Assembly (NCBI RefSeq): GCF_001039355.2
Contig: NW_019773708.1
Location: 20,999 to 44,099 of the forward strand
Length of the DNA: 23,101 bases
Source: Lingula anatina
Lineage: Eukaryota > Brachiopoda > Lingulata > Lingulida > Lingulidae
Direction: 5' to 3'
Under the pieces are notes generated by a model, which was not told the DNA's origin, searched no databases, and saw only the letters and a program-made list of their open reading frames with translations. Below are positions 1 to 12,619 of the stretch, piece by piece. Within the stretch, counting starts at the first letter, position 1; each line of letters opens with the position of its first letter. The translations under genes were made by a program, and so were the position numbers.

Positions 1-344
1 AGAACATCTTACCTTTCCAGTTAGTTTGCATGAATGGATTCATGTTCTTGCTAATTTGCAGCTAATTTGCAAGAGATTTTGCTAAGGGTCTGCAAATTGG
101 ACAAAAAAAGTTACTTGCAGAGGAGAAGACAATCTTCATTCACTTTCAAATGGCTTCAATTAAATAAAATCAAAAGAGAAACCTGTTATCATAATACAAA
201 TGTTGGTCTAACATTATAATAAATCTAATCTCACTATAATCTTTAGTTCCTTCCAGGGCCATGGTAATTTGTTATTTGATTGTAAAAATAGTTTCCTGCA
301 ATGAGCTTATAGTAATCATATAGAGTGGTTATTAATAAAATTAC

Positions 345-509
345 CTGAGAATGAGTCTTTGGGAAGAAGTTTCACATCTTTAATACTTGTCCTGGGGAAG
401 ACACACTGCTGGCTGATAATACTGAGACACTGTTTTCTCACTTCAGAGAGCAGCTGTAACAGCTCGGAATAAGCCATTTTTGTTGACTGTCCTTCTGCTT
501 GTCTGAACT
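345..509 (-). CDS. MTBP: MTBP exon 13, last one seen before the window edge
   Basis: The acceptor is tctgttccag and the donor CAG|GTAATT, in phase 1. The peptide starts EFRQAEGQSTKMAYSELLQL and continues with a helical, charged stretch. The rest of the gene must lie left of position 1. Positions 1-344 show no confident further exon. Confidence 0.7.
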
Positions 510-3500
510 CTGGAACAGAATGAAGAGATTTTGTTATTCGATCAAGACCAAATTCTTGGGAAATATACTGCAATAACATATTTTTATAATATGTGTCTAC
601 AACAATTGTTCCTTTTATCAATGTTCATGTTACTATAAATATGTGTTCCAATTTATCAAAATTTCAAGTCATGAATTACACCAAGTATTTTAAATTTCAT
701 TTTGTCATGAACATACGATACTAATCACTACGAGTCTACATTTTTACTTTTTTTTTACTGGCACAATATTTTTGACACTTTGTTCATGGTCTCCTTATAT
801 CAGTTTCCAATTATATTATTTCAGAATTGCTGAGCAAATATGGCATAATTTTTCATCCTTGCCCCTCCCCCCAAATCTGGGTCTGCCATTCCTCACCTAT
901 CCACTGTTTCAACACTGAAGCCTGTGCATCCGCTATCTTGGTTTCAATTTTGACCAGTGAATCCGGAGAATACTTGGGCTGCCCCGATAACAATTCTTTC
1001 ACATGTTGTTCAATTTCAGGTGAAATCAACCAGTATGACCCAGTTTTGCTTTCACTTTCATTATCTGGTGTCTTGACATTGTGGGTAATTCCTCTTCCTG
1101 TCTGGGAACTTTTACCAGCCACTTTTCTGACATCTTGAATAATTCCACTTTTCCTTAATGCATTTGCAAAGTTTATTTCAGTCCCTAAAGTATCTGATAT
1201 TTTTTCCTTAGCTTTGTTATCTTCATTCTGCTTGCGATTCATCTGCCTGTCTATTTTAATTAAATCGTCTACAATTGCTCCATTGATGTCTGCAGGTTTT
1301 TTCATCAAGTAAGCAAAGCAATGGTCCATGTTAAGAGTGTCGTCTGCTGAGTGGCTACAGGATGACCCGTCCTCTGCAGACAACAGGAGGAAGTTGTGAT
1401 AGTCTGTGCTGCCTGACAGTTTGACTATGCTATCTTCTGCTAAAATAACAAATTAATTAATTAATTAATTAATTAATTAAAAAAAGTGAGACAAAACTTG
1501 GGGAAAAAACCTATCATTTAAAAGGAATTCAAATCCAACTAGATAAAGTAATTTGACTAATTTAAAAGAGACTTGGGAAAGGAAAGGTGTTAATTGACAT
1601 TACGGTACCCGTCACACTGTCACATTATCTGTCATACTGTCACGTCACCTGTGACATTGTCACATAATCTGTCATACTGTCATGTTACCTGTCTCACTGT
1701 CATGTCACCTGTGACATTGTCACATAATCTGTCATACTGTCATGTTACCTGTCACACTGTCACATAATCTGTCATACTGTCACATTACCTGTCTCACTGT
1801 CACGTTACCTGTCATGTTACATTGTCGTGCCCCTGTCACACTGTTATGTCACCCTGACATATTACCTGCTCCATTCTCATGTCACCTGACACCTTATCAT
1901 GTTACCTGTCATCTTACCTGTCACGTTGTTGATGACTCTGTTCATCCAGGTCTGGGTGTCCACTCTGAGGTCATCAATGGGGGGGTCAGTGCTGTGGCCA
2001 AAGGTCAGACGTACTATTGTACCAAACTGAAATGAAAGTAATAGGCAAAGCTTTGAAATAAAAAGTAAAAAAGAAACTAACTGGCACGCCATGATTTTTT
2101 TCTTAAAAAACGTGGCACATGTAGAAAAGAAATGTTCATCTTACTTTACTGGGTATGTATGCATGATAAGCTGAGTAGGCATTTACTTCATGTTAACGTT
2201 GGATATATACAAGTCAAAGTATAATGGATGCTCACCTCTTTTCTTTTATTGATTCTCTCTAGAAATGCCTGAGAAGAAGAGTTGGCATCAGAAATTTTGG
2301 ACATTAAACTTCTGATGGAGCATGTTAAGGTTATCAAAGGCAAAGTTTTCAATAAATACATTAAGAGGCAGGTTCTAACCCCCCAAACCCCAATGGCTAC
2401 CAGCCTGAACCTGAACTGACTACCTACTCCAGTGACTAAAATCTTTACTGGTGAAATAAAGATAAACACATTCTTGACTCCTAATACATAGTGAAATGCA
2501 AAAATAAACTGCTGTGGCCTTAGACGAGGGGCAACTGGGTCACTGATAAGATAACTGTTATAACTCTGCTGAACACACATTCATAGGCCATTCTCTCCAA
2601 CTAGTTTACTGCTGAAAAGAGATAACTGCTCTACATAAAACAGTTTGCTACACGCCCCCAAGATGGCTACAGCTCGTGATGACAGAGATGAAGAAGAAAG
2701 CCTACGGGCCAAAATAACTGAATATTTTGTCAGCTGTCCATTATGCCTTGAGGAGTATAAGGACCCGACAGATTTACCATGTAGGCATACATTTTGTAAG
2801 GGTTGTCTGAAGGACTATATTCCTGACATAACACCAGGAAGTAAATTCAGATGTCCCGTGTGTCAGAAAGAAACTGAAGTTACTAAAGATGGACTTGAGG
2901 GCTTCACTCACAATTTCTTCATTGAAAGCTTGCAGGACACTGTACTTCAGTCAACACATAAGAAAAAGTGCCGCTCTTGTGCTTTGGTGTCCCAAACTGA
3001 AACGGTGGCTACTTCAAAATGTATCACCTGCCATGACTACCTATGTGAGAGATGTTCTCCATTCCACTGTGGTAGCACACTCACTAAAGATCACAGGGTA
3101 CTCACTTTTCAACAACTTCACAGCAGTGAGTATCAAAAAGAAATCAAAGAGCAGCAAAAGATTATCTGCCCAGAGCACAAAGGTGAGATGATACGATACT
3201 TTTGTTCAGACTGCAGTGTCCCCATTTGTCGTGACTGCAAAGATCTACACCATGATGGTCACAAACTTATCTCCCTTGAAAAAGCTGCAGAGACGGTTAA
3301 GCCAAAACTTGAAAACAAATGTCATAACCTTGAAAGAAAATTAGCAACAGGAGAAAAAACATTAGTTAACATTGATAACACACTGGCAATTTTCCTAGAA
3401 AATGAAAGCTCTGTTCAGCAGCAGATAAAAGCTCATGCAGCCCATTTACGTCAACTGCTAGATCAACAAGAGCAGACCTTACTACAGGAGCTTCACAAAA

Positions 3501-6500
3501 CCAGTAGCACTCACAGAAAAAATTTACAAACTTCATATGACAACTGCAGTGCCACTTGCTCCTCTATCAAAACCACAACAGATGTAGTAAAGAACATACT
3601 TCAGCATGGTGCCCCCATAGATGTCCTCATGTTACAACACCAACTTGGACAGAGACTAGATGAGCTACAGTCCACTACAGCCATGGAAGAAATTCCTGAA
3701 AAAATACACCTCACACTAACCACCAACACTGAAGTGGACCAAAGGATATCCAGTGGGGCTGGCCTGGGGAATGTGCAGATATCTAGACAACCAGCTTTGC
3801 CCAAGTTCAAACCACAGGCTGTATGTATGCTGGAGTTTGACACTGGCCATGAGAGTCCACTGGACATTTCAGTGAGTCCAAACAGGGAGTATGTTACTAC
3901 ACATGACATCAATAACATGGTCAAGGTTTTTAGTTCAGATGGAACATTAAGGCAAGAGACCACAAGTATCTCAGACACACAGTTGGAATGGCCATTAGGG
4001 ATCTGTCACTTCCCTGATGGAAGGATGGTTCTATCTGATGCAGAAATTTACAAACTGTTCATCCTGTCACCACATTGGGAGGTACAGCAAACTGTAGATG
4101 TTAGCAACCCATGGGGTGTGGCTCTCAATAACAGCTGCACTAAGATTGCTGTGGGACAGGGTGAAGAAAAGTCTGTGAGTGTGTTCAGTATTGATATCAA
4201 AGGGAAAATAACTTTAACTGATGTGATAAAGGACAAAGATGGGAACCAGTTGTTCAATTCACCATATAATGTGGCATATATGAGCAATGGGTGCCTTGTT
4301 GTTAGTGATATGTCACCAAACAAACTTCACATCCTAACCCCATCTGGTGACCCACTGTATCAGTACACAGGACCTGATAACAAGTTAGGTCTACCTTATG
4401 GTGTCTGTGTTGATGCCTATGACAACATACTGGTTACAGATGTTGATAACCAATGCATACACCTTGTATCCCCAGATGGGAAGTTCATCCGGTACATAGC
4501 AACTAAAGCCAATGGACTAAAAAACCCATGGGGATGTACCATTAACCAGGATGGAGATCTGGTTGTGACTGAACATGATGGGAAAGTGAAAGTATTCCAA
4601 TACATTGAAAAATGACATTTAAAATGCTCAGAAACTGACAATTTTCAGTTTACTGTCATTCTAATATTTCAAAGAACGTGTTAAATATTGACATATAAAC
4701 CCAACACTGACAGATTGTTTGCAATTAAATATTTAGTTTTCATATCATGTATGACAAAATATAATAAAAACATCTTATAAAGAATAGAGAAGAAAAATAA
4801 AATGACCACTCTGTAAGACAATTTTCTTTTTTCATCTTAAAATGATGAAATACTCGGAAGTGAAAATGAAAGAAAAGACAGAAGCGAAAGGAACGATTTG
4901 TGTTATGTGACAGAGGCAGATCCAGAGATATTTTCTGACAGTCTTACATATTATATTTGTTCATCCATCCTGCATTTTTTGACTGGCTTCCAATAGGAAG
5001 AAATAGATAAACCTCAATGTAAACTTGAAAATCTGACCAAAAGACGGCCTAAATTCACCCCTGTGTGAAGTAGCCCATGTTTATAGATGTTCATTTTAAG
5101 GCTATTAAATAAGTTATGGAAATAATAAGAGAGCTGCCTGTAATACCAGGAAGAACTGATATTTTGTTTTGTATCATAAATAATATACTTAATGTGTATT
5201 GCCTAAATGACACGTACCCGCTTCTTCAAAGAAAAGATGCCAATTATTCTCAAAATAAGATAAGGTCTGAAAATCAAATAGTTTGTAGTTGAACTATTAT
5301 TCCTTGTAATTTATACTAGTAATCACATTTCTCTTTTCATTTAGCTGTTTCTTTTTTCTTTTTTTTTAGGGGGTATTGGCTTTAGAGAGGTTGCATAAGC
5401 TTTAAGACTGAAATGATAGTGTAGTATTTGTATTTAAAATATGAAGGTGACACATTTAACTGCAACCATATCTGATTTCAAACTAATATTTTTGCTGCTG
5501 TAAATACCTGATGCTGAAATGATATCAAATTTTTTGACTGAGCAATAATTTAGTTTGGTTTGGACTCAACAAATGATGTTATGCTGTAGTTATGAGTAAA
5601 TAAATCTTGAATTGATACAATGTTTTGAGTTATCATGCAATAAAATAAGAAAAAAATCAAAATTTCATATTGAAAAGTACTAGTTTCTTAATCATTTATG
5701 GACTTCTACAGATTCAAAATAATAAAAGAAATACTTTTTCCATGTGAGAAGTATAATAAGAGTGCAAATCTCTCTCTGTGTTTTGTGTGTACAATTACGA
5801 ATGTTCAAATAAAATTGAAAAGAATGTCTGAGCGGATAATAACTGTAGTTGCTGCATTATTTCTTCTCCTACATTTCTTTTATTCTCTTTCATTCTGATT
5901 TCTATTTATGAAACTTAGCTGACATGTTGTACACTTTCAAATCCTCTAATATGACAATATACCTCCACACTATCTGTAGATTTACCAGTACTAACACAAT
6001 GTATCACTGAACACAGCTGATTTCTCTTACTACACACCCACCCCCTGACTGTCTCCCTACATAAGACAAATATACCATATACCTCCACAGGGGCGGATCA
6101 AGAGTTATTTTCTGACAGTCTTCCAAATTATCTTTGTTGATCCATCCTCCATTTTTGACCGTCTTCCTACAGAAAAAATTAGATACCCGTCAATGTAAAC
6201 TTGAAAATCTGACCCAGAAGACGCCCTAAATCCACCCCTGCTTCACACTATCTGTAGATTTACACAATATATCACTGAACACAGCTGACTTCTCTTACTA
6301 CACACCCACCTCCTGACTGTCTCCCTACATAATACTATAAACAATAATATTTCTAGCTTTACTAGCATTTCATATATATATCCATATAGCTGTTTCACTA
6401 ACAATACAGAAAAGTAGACAAAATATTTTCATAATAAATACAAATTCCCATTATGCCCAGTAGCAATTTTAATATTAAATCAATAATGTGAATACAGTAA

Positions 6501-9500
6501 AGATCAGAAAAAAGGCTGACCCAAATCCCTATACAGGTGTTTTATAGAAAAGAACTAGGTCAATTCAGGTGAATGCAGAGACGTCTGTGCATAAAAACAA
6601 CTTTGTCACTAATACTGAACAACGCCCTACAGACAGAATCAAAAAAAGAAAATGGCAACTGCAGACTCCAAGGGTGTAACTGAAAGTCCACAAGCAGAAA
6701 GTTTAAGAACTGAGATAGCTAACGACTTTCTGAGCTGTTCTTTGTGCCTTGAGGAGTATAAGGACCCAACTGATTTACCATGTAGGCATACATTTTGTAA
6801 AGGTTGTCTGAAGACTTATATTTCTGATTTAACACCAGGAAGTAAATTACGATGTCCTGTGTGTCGGAAAGAAACTGAAGTTCCTAAAGATGGACTTGAG
6901 GGCTTCACTCACAATTTCTTCATTGAAAGCTTGCAGGACACTGTACTTCAGTCAACACATAAGAAAAAGTGCAGCTCTTGTGCTTTGGTGTCCCAAACTG
7001 AAACGGTGGCTACTTCAAAATGTATCACCTGCCATGACTACTTATGTGACAGATGTTCTCCATTCCACTGTGGTAGTAGACTCACTAAAGATCACAGGAT
7101 ACTCACTTTTCAACAACTTCACAGCAGTGAGTATCAAAAAGAAATCCAAGAGCAGCAGAAGATTATCTGCCCAGAGCACAAAGGTGAGACAATACGATAC
7201 TTTTGTTCAGACTGCAGTGTCCCCATTTGTCGTGACTGCAGAGATCTACACCATGATGGTCACAAACTTATCTCCCTTGAAAAAGCTGCAGAGATGGTTA
7301 AGCCAAAACTTGAAAACAAATGTCATTATCTTGAAAGAAAATTAGCAACAGGAGAAAAAACATTACTTAACATTGATAACACACTGGCAACCTTCCTAGA
7401 AAATGAAAGCTCTGTTCAGCAGCAGATAAAAGCTCATGCAGCCTATTTACGTCAACTGCTAGATCAACAAGAGCAGACCTTACTACGGGAGCTTCACAAA
7501 ACCAGTAGCACTCACAGAAAAAATATACAAACTTCATATGACAACTGCAGTGCCACTTGCTCCTCTATCAAAACCACAACAGATGTAGTAAAGAACATAC
7601 TTCAGCATGGTGCCCCCATAGATGTCCTCATGTTACAACACCAACTTGGACAGAGACTAGATGAGCTACAGTCCACTACAGCCATGGAAGAAATTCCTGA
7701 AAAAATACACCTCACACTAACCACCAACACTGAAGTGGACCAAGAGATATCCAGTGGGGCTGGCCTGGGGAATGTGCAGATATCTAGACTACCAGCTTTG
7801 CCCAAATTCAAACCACAGGCTGTATGTATGCTGAAGTTTGACACTGGCCCTAAAATTGCAGAGGACATTTCAGTGAGTCCAAACAGAGAGTATGTTACTA
7901 CACATGGCTGGAATAACAAGGTCAAGGTTTTTAGTTCAGATGGTACATCAAGGCAAGAGTTCACAAGTATCTCACACACACAGTTGAAATGGCCAGTAGG
8001 GATCTGTCACTTTCCTGATGGAAGGATGATTGTATCTGATGCAGGCAGTAACAAACTGTTCATCCTGTCACCACAGTGGGAAGTACAGCAAACTGTAGAT
8101 GTCAGCAGCCCACATGGTGTGGCTCTCAATAACAGTTGTACTAAGATTGCTGTGGCACAGTTTATAGAAAAGTCTGTGAGTGTGTTCAGTATTGACATCA
8201 AAGGGAAAATAACTTTAACAAAAGTGATGAAAGACAAAGATGGGGACCAGTTGTTCGATAAACCATATAAAGTGTCATATATGAGCAATGGGTGCCTTGT
8301 TGTTAGTGATACATCACTAAACAAACTTCACATCCTAACCCCATCTGGTGACCCACTGTATCAGTACACAGGACCTGATAACAAGTTAGTTGACATTCGT
8401 GGTGTCTGTGTTGATGCCTATGACAACATACTGGTTACAGACTATACTAACCACTGCATACACCTTGTATCCCCAGATGGGAAGTTCATCCAGTACATAG
8501 CAACTAAAGCCGATGGACTAAAAAACCCATGGGGATGTACCATCAACCAGGATGGATATCTGGTTGTGACTCAAGGAAATGGGAAAGTGAAAGTATTCCA
8601 ATACCTTGAAAAATGACACCATTTGAAATGCTCAGAAACTGAACAATTTTCTGTTTTCTGTCATTCTAAAAGAAATATTTTCAAAGAAAATAGCACTTAC
8701 TGACATATCAATCCAATACTGACATTGACTTGGTTGCAATTAAATATTCAGTTTATATATATATATATATATATATCATGAGAAACTAAGTATAATTACA
8801 ACATCTCAAAATGAATAAAGAAAAAATAAAATGACCATCCTAAAAAACAAATAACCTTTTTCATCTTAAAATGATGAAATACTCGGAAGTGACAATGAAA
8901 TAAAAGACAGAAGCAAAGTTTGTGATATGTGACAGAGGCAGATCCACAGATATTTTCTGACAGTGTTCCATATTATATTTGTTGATCCATCCTCCATTTT
9001 TTTCCGTCTTCAGACAGTAAAAAATAGATACCTGTCAATGTAAACTTGAAAAATCTGAATCTCATCAGAAAAACCCAGAAGATGGCCAAAATCGACCCCT
9101 GTGTGAAGTAGCCCGTGTTTATAGATGTTCATTTTAAGGCTATTAAATGAGATATGGAAATAATCAGAGAACTGCCTGTAATACCAGGAAGAACTGATAT
9201 TTTGTTTTGTATCATAAATATTATACTTAATGTGTATTACCTAAATGACATCTGCTTCTTTAAATAGGTGTCAATTATTCTTAAAATAAGATAAGATCTG
9301 AAAATCAAATGGTTTGTAGTTTAACTATTATTCCTTGTAAATTATAATCACATCTCTCTTTTTTTTTAGCTATGTCTCTATTTTCTTCTTTTTAGGGGGT
9401 ATTGATTTTAGGGAGGTTGCATAAGCTTTAAGACTGAAATGATAGTGTAGTAATTGTACTGAAAATATGAAGGTGGCACCTATAACTGCAACCATATATT

Positions 9501-12500
9501 ATTTCAAACTACCAGCAATTTTTTGCTGCTGTAAATACCTGATGCCGAAAGGATATATTTTTCAACTGACTCAGAGCAATAATTTAATTAATTGTGGTTT
9601 GGACTTAACAAATGATGTTATGCTGTAGTTATTATATATAAATATTTACTTAATACAATGACTTGAGTTATCATGCAATAAAATAAGAAAAAAAATCAAA
9701 ATCTCATATTGAACAGTACTCATTTATGGCCTTTTGTGCTTGACAAGCTTAACAAAATGCAGTAAACAAGATTTCTCAATATTTTTGTTGAAAGTTACCA
9801 TTTAAAACAAAATCATGGGGAAAAGTTAAAGTTTAAATCCAAATTTGTGAAGTTGTTCATGGCAAAAAGTAGGTTAAAGGTCAATTTCAAGGTCACAGTT
9901 GAACTGTCAGTATGTCTTCCTATCCAAGTTCAGTAGTAACTATGGGCGTATCTCTGCAAGTTTTGGAGATAAAAGAGATGGAAACCTTGCAACACACAAG
10001 AGATGGATACAGGGGCTTTTGTAGTTTGGGAGGACAGGCGGTAACAGTGACATTGCAGCGGAGCCGTCAGACGATACCGGTCGGGACTAAAACCATCTGT
10101 ACCCCCAGCCCCGCGTGCCATGGTGGTACAAATAGAGTGGCAAAATATTTTAAAACCATCACCAACAAAGCAAGAAAGCTGTATGCATATGACATACAGT
10201 AAAAAAACAACCCTAGATCTAATTCTCTGGATCATATGAAAAGATACAGTTTTAACTTGCTGTTAGACAAGACATATGTGGGAACGTCACCTAGGTATAC
10301 TTCATCCAGGAAAACCAGATGCGGAGACATGGCCAGCTGAAATAGAAAGAATACTTCATCTTAGTTATTATAATAAATGAAAATTTATCCTCATTGGTGC
10401 ACTGTTGAAACTGAGGAAAGTAGCTTTTTACACAAAACTATAGTCCAGCACTTTCTACAAAAAGAGCAGATAATGGTTTATAACTGTTAAACATATCATT
10501 TTACCTCCATAATTCCTTTTACCTCAATTCTTGCTGTTTCTATTCCAACCAAATTTGTTAATAATTTTTAAGATAAGGTAAAATCATTCATCTCTTTTTT
10601 TTTTCTTTTTGTCAGACTATATTGGATATTGATCTCTCTGTGCACCACATTTTTCACCACTACAGGATCATCTAAAACTCATCCAAAAATAAATAAATAA
10701 ATAAATAAATAAACAAATAAATAAATTACTTACAACTGGAGGCTGTCTCTTCTTTCTCCTGCTCACTGTCCCATAATGCTGTCTAGTCAGGTCACTTACT
10801 TTCTGGTCACTCTGTACTATACTGTACTGACCAGTCAACACTGAGCCTGTACTGGGACTCAGTGACAGGTTTGGTACGCTAAGAGTGTCTCCAGTCTAAG
10901 AAAAGAATAACAAGCACTACAGTAACAATCAGCTGCCAAATCAATCACAGAGCCCATTAAGAATGGATGATCCTCGGATTTACTGATCTACGATTTTAAT
11001 ATGGCAGAACCTACATGAAAGCAAGTCTGTTAAACCCATAATGGTCTCCCTGCCTCTGCAAGCACCATTAAGACGATTAAAGCTCAGCTCCGAGGTTTAA
11101 TTGCAAGGCCCCTGCTAAGACCACGCATGTGGAGGCAGGGAGACCATTACTTTTATAAGTGCCAGTACAAAGCTTCTAAAAAGATATGCCAAGTGAAAAA
11201 CTTGTGACACAGGATTGAGATGCTATTTTATACCAAAAATGTAGTGACACAAAACACCCGAATGTTTACCTTTTGGAAATAAACACTTTCATAACACATA
11301 TTTTATCATCTCACCTTGGTATTGTGAAATGTCACACTTCCCCTCCATAGCGTATCCACGAGCAAGCGAGTGCTGCCACCTATTGAGCAAGAAGTGCCCT
11401 GTAACGCCTCTACCCAGGCCCAGCCTTCTGCAGACAGGGTATTTTCATACAACAGTGTTACAAACCCATTGTGACAGGTAACTAGTCTTTGTAAAGCACC
11501 ATACAGCCCTAGGTTGGATCTAGAGTGGAAAAATAGTGTCAGCAACTTTTTATAAAAATAATGAAAAATTTCGGAAACCTTTTAAATAGAGAGTATAACT
11601 TTATAAATAAAACTTGCTTCAGACAACTAGTGGAAAGTTTCATATTCATTTCTATGGCTTTCAGGCCTAGCACCAACAATTTAATTTGTTTTTCACAAAT
11701 CTAAGTTACTTCTGTATGAAATTTATTAACTCTCAGCTCAAATTTATCAAGTATCTGAGATCTGGGGAGAAAAGTTGATATACGGGTATATGTCTTTTAC
11801 AAAATTACCCTGATGTATATTTACTCACTCAATACTGAAATTCACATTCCCAAACCAAATGATGTCCAGCAAGAAACCTACAAAAAATAGATCAAATAAA
11901 TAAATATCTCATTTCAAAACCAAATCAAGAATCACACTTATCACAGTATGTACACGTACATTTGTACATGGATGTTTACTTCAGCAATCATGTGTATGTA
12001 TATGTATATGTGTTTGTGTTACGAGAAGAATATATACAACTACCTGTATATGTACCCTCTACTAGGGCTGCAGTTCTTGTGGACATTTTTGCTGAGGCAA
12101 CCCTGTAACGTTTGGCCAGATAGGAGCAGTTAAATCTGCACGTGCACAGAAGGCTTTGTACCTGCTCTGCAGGAGCTCAGTGAGAGCTGGACTTCGCACC
12201 AATGTAATCAACGCTTCTTATGCAACCTGCCTTGTCTTTATTGTCCCAGATGAGCAATGAACTGTCTTGATTACTGTCAAGGGGACTTGGCAGGGACTTG
12301 TTAAGTGGCAGCACCTCAGTAGTTATGCAAACAATTACCAACCACGTAATCATCCTCGAGATTTCAGCACAGGGTCATAGTACAGAGATTAGTCATCTAT
12401 TTAACCAGAGACAATTTATCTGTTAATATCTAGTGAAAAATCAATCTGTGGCCCTGGTAGAGGGTACTGTAGATGTAGGTGTTTGTGTTATGATAATATA

Positions 12501-12568
12501 TACTAGTACCTGTGTATGGTAGAGCATCTGCCATTAGGTGAAGTTGTTCTGCACTAAAAAAAAAATAA

Positions 12569-12619
<51 letters not shown>

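Larger units (their letters stand above)
4616..6651. other. Non-coding interval between the TRIM copies
   Basis: Positions 4616 to about 5708 form a 3' flank that is repeated after copy B (8617 to about 9735). This is followed by AT-rich sequence, a local duplication (5956-6066 and 6243-6333) and a MITE (6088-6240). No coding exon is supported; a 66-codon open frame at 5698 is AT-rich chance. Confidence 0.7.
8617..10077. other. 3' flank of TRIM copy B and MTBP intron
   Basis: Up to about 9735 this repeats the flank of copy A with small indels. From 9736 to 10077 it is unique. The part at 10000-10077 is richer in GC and has open minus-strand frames that may belong to MTBP (see exon 9). No other gene is supported. 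Confidence 0.6.

Noticed and set aside
827-1138. 103-codon plus-strand frame
   Set aside because: It is the antisense of MTBP exon 12, without coding character.
1942-2035. Regular CTGTCAC spacing considered as a CRISPR-like array
   Set aside because: The tandem unit lies to the left (1610-1925), has no spacers, and the genome is eukaryotic.
2645-2662. Six extra N-terminal codons for TRIM copy A
   Set aside because: The upstream start would be TTG. The ATG at 2663 has a good context and gives the same MATA start as copy B.
9912-10235. Overlapping open frames on both strands (96 and 101 codons)
   Set aside because: Neither resembles a protein. The part that fits MTBP is in a third frame.
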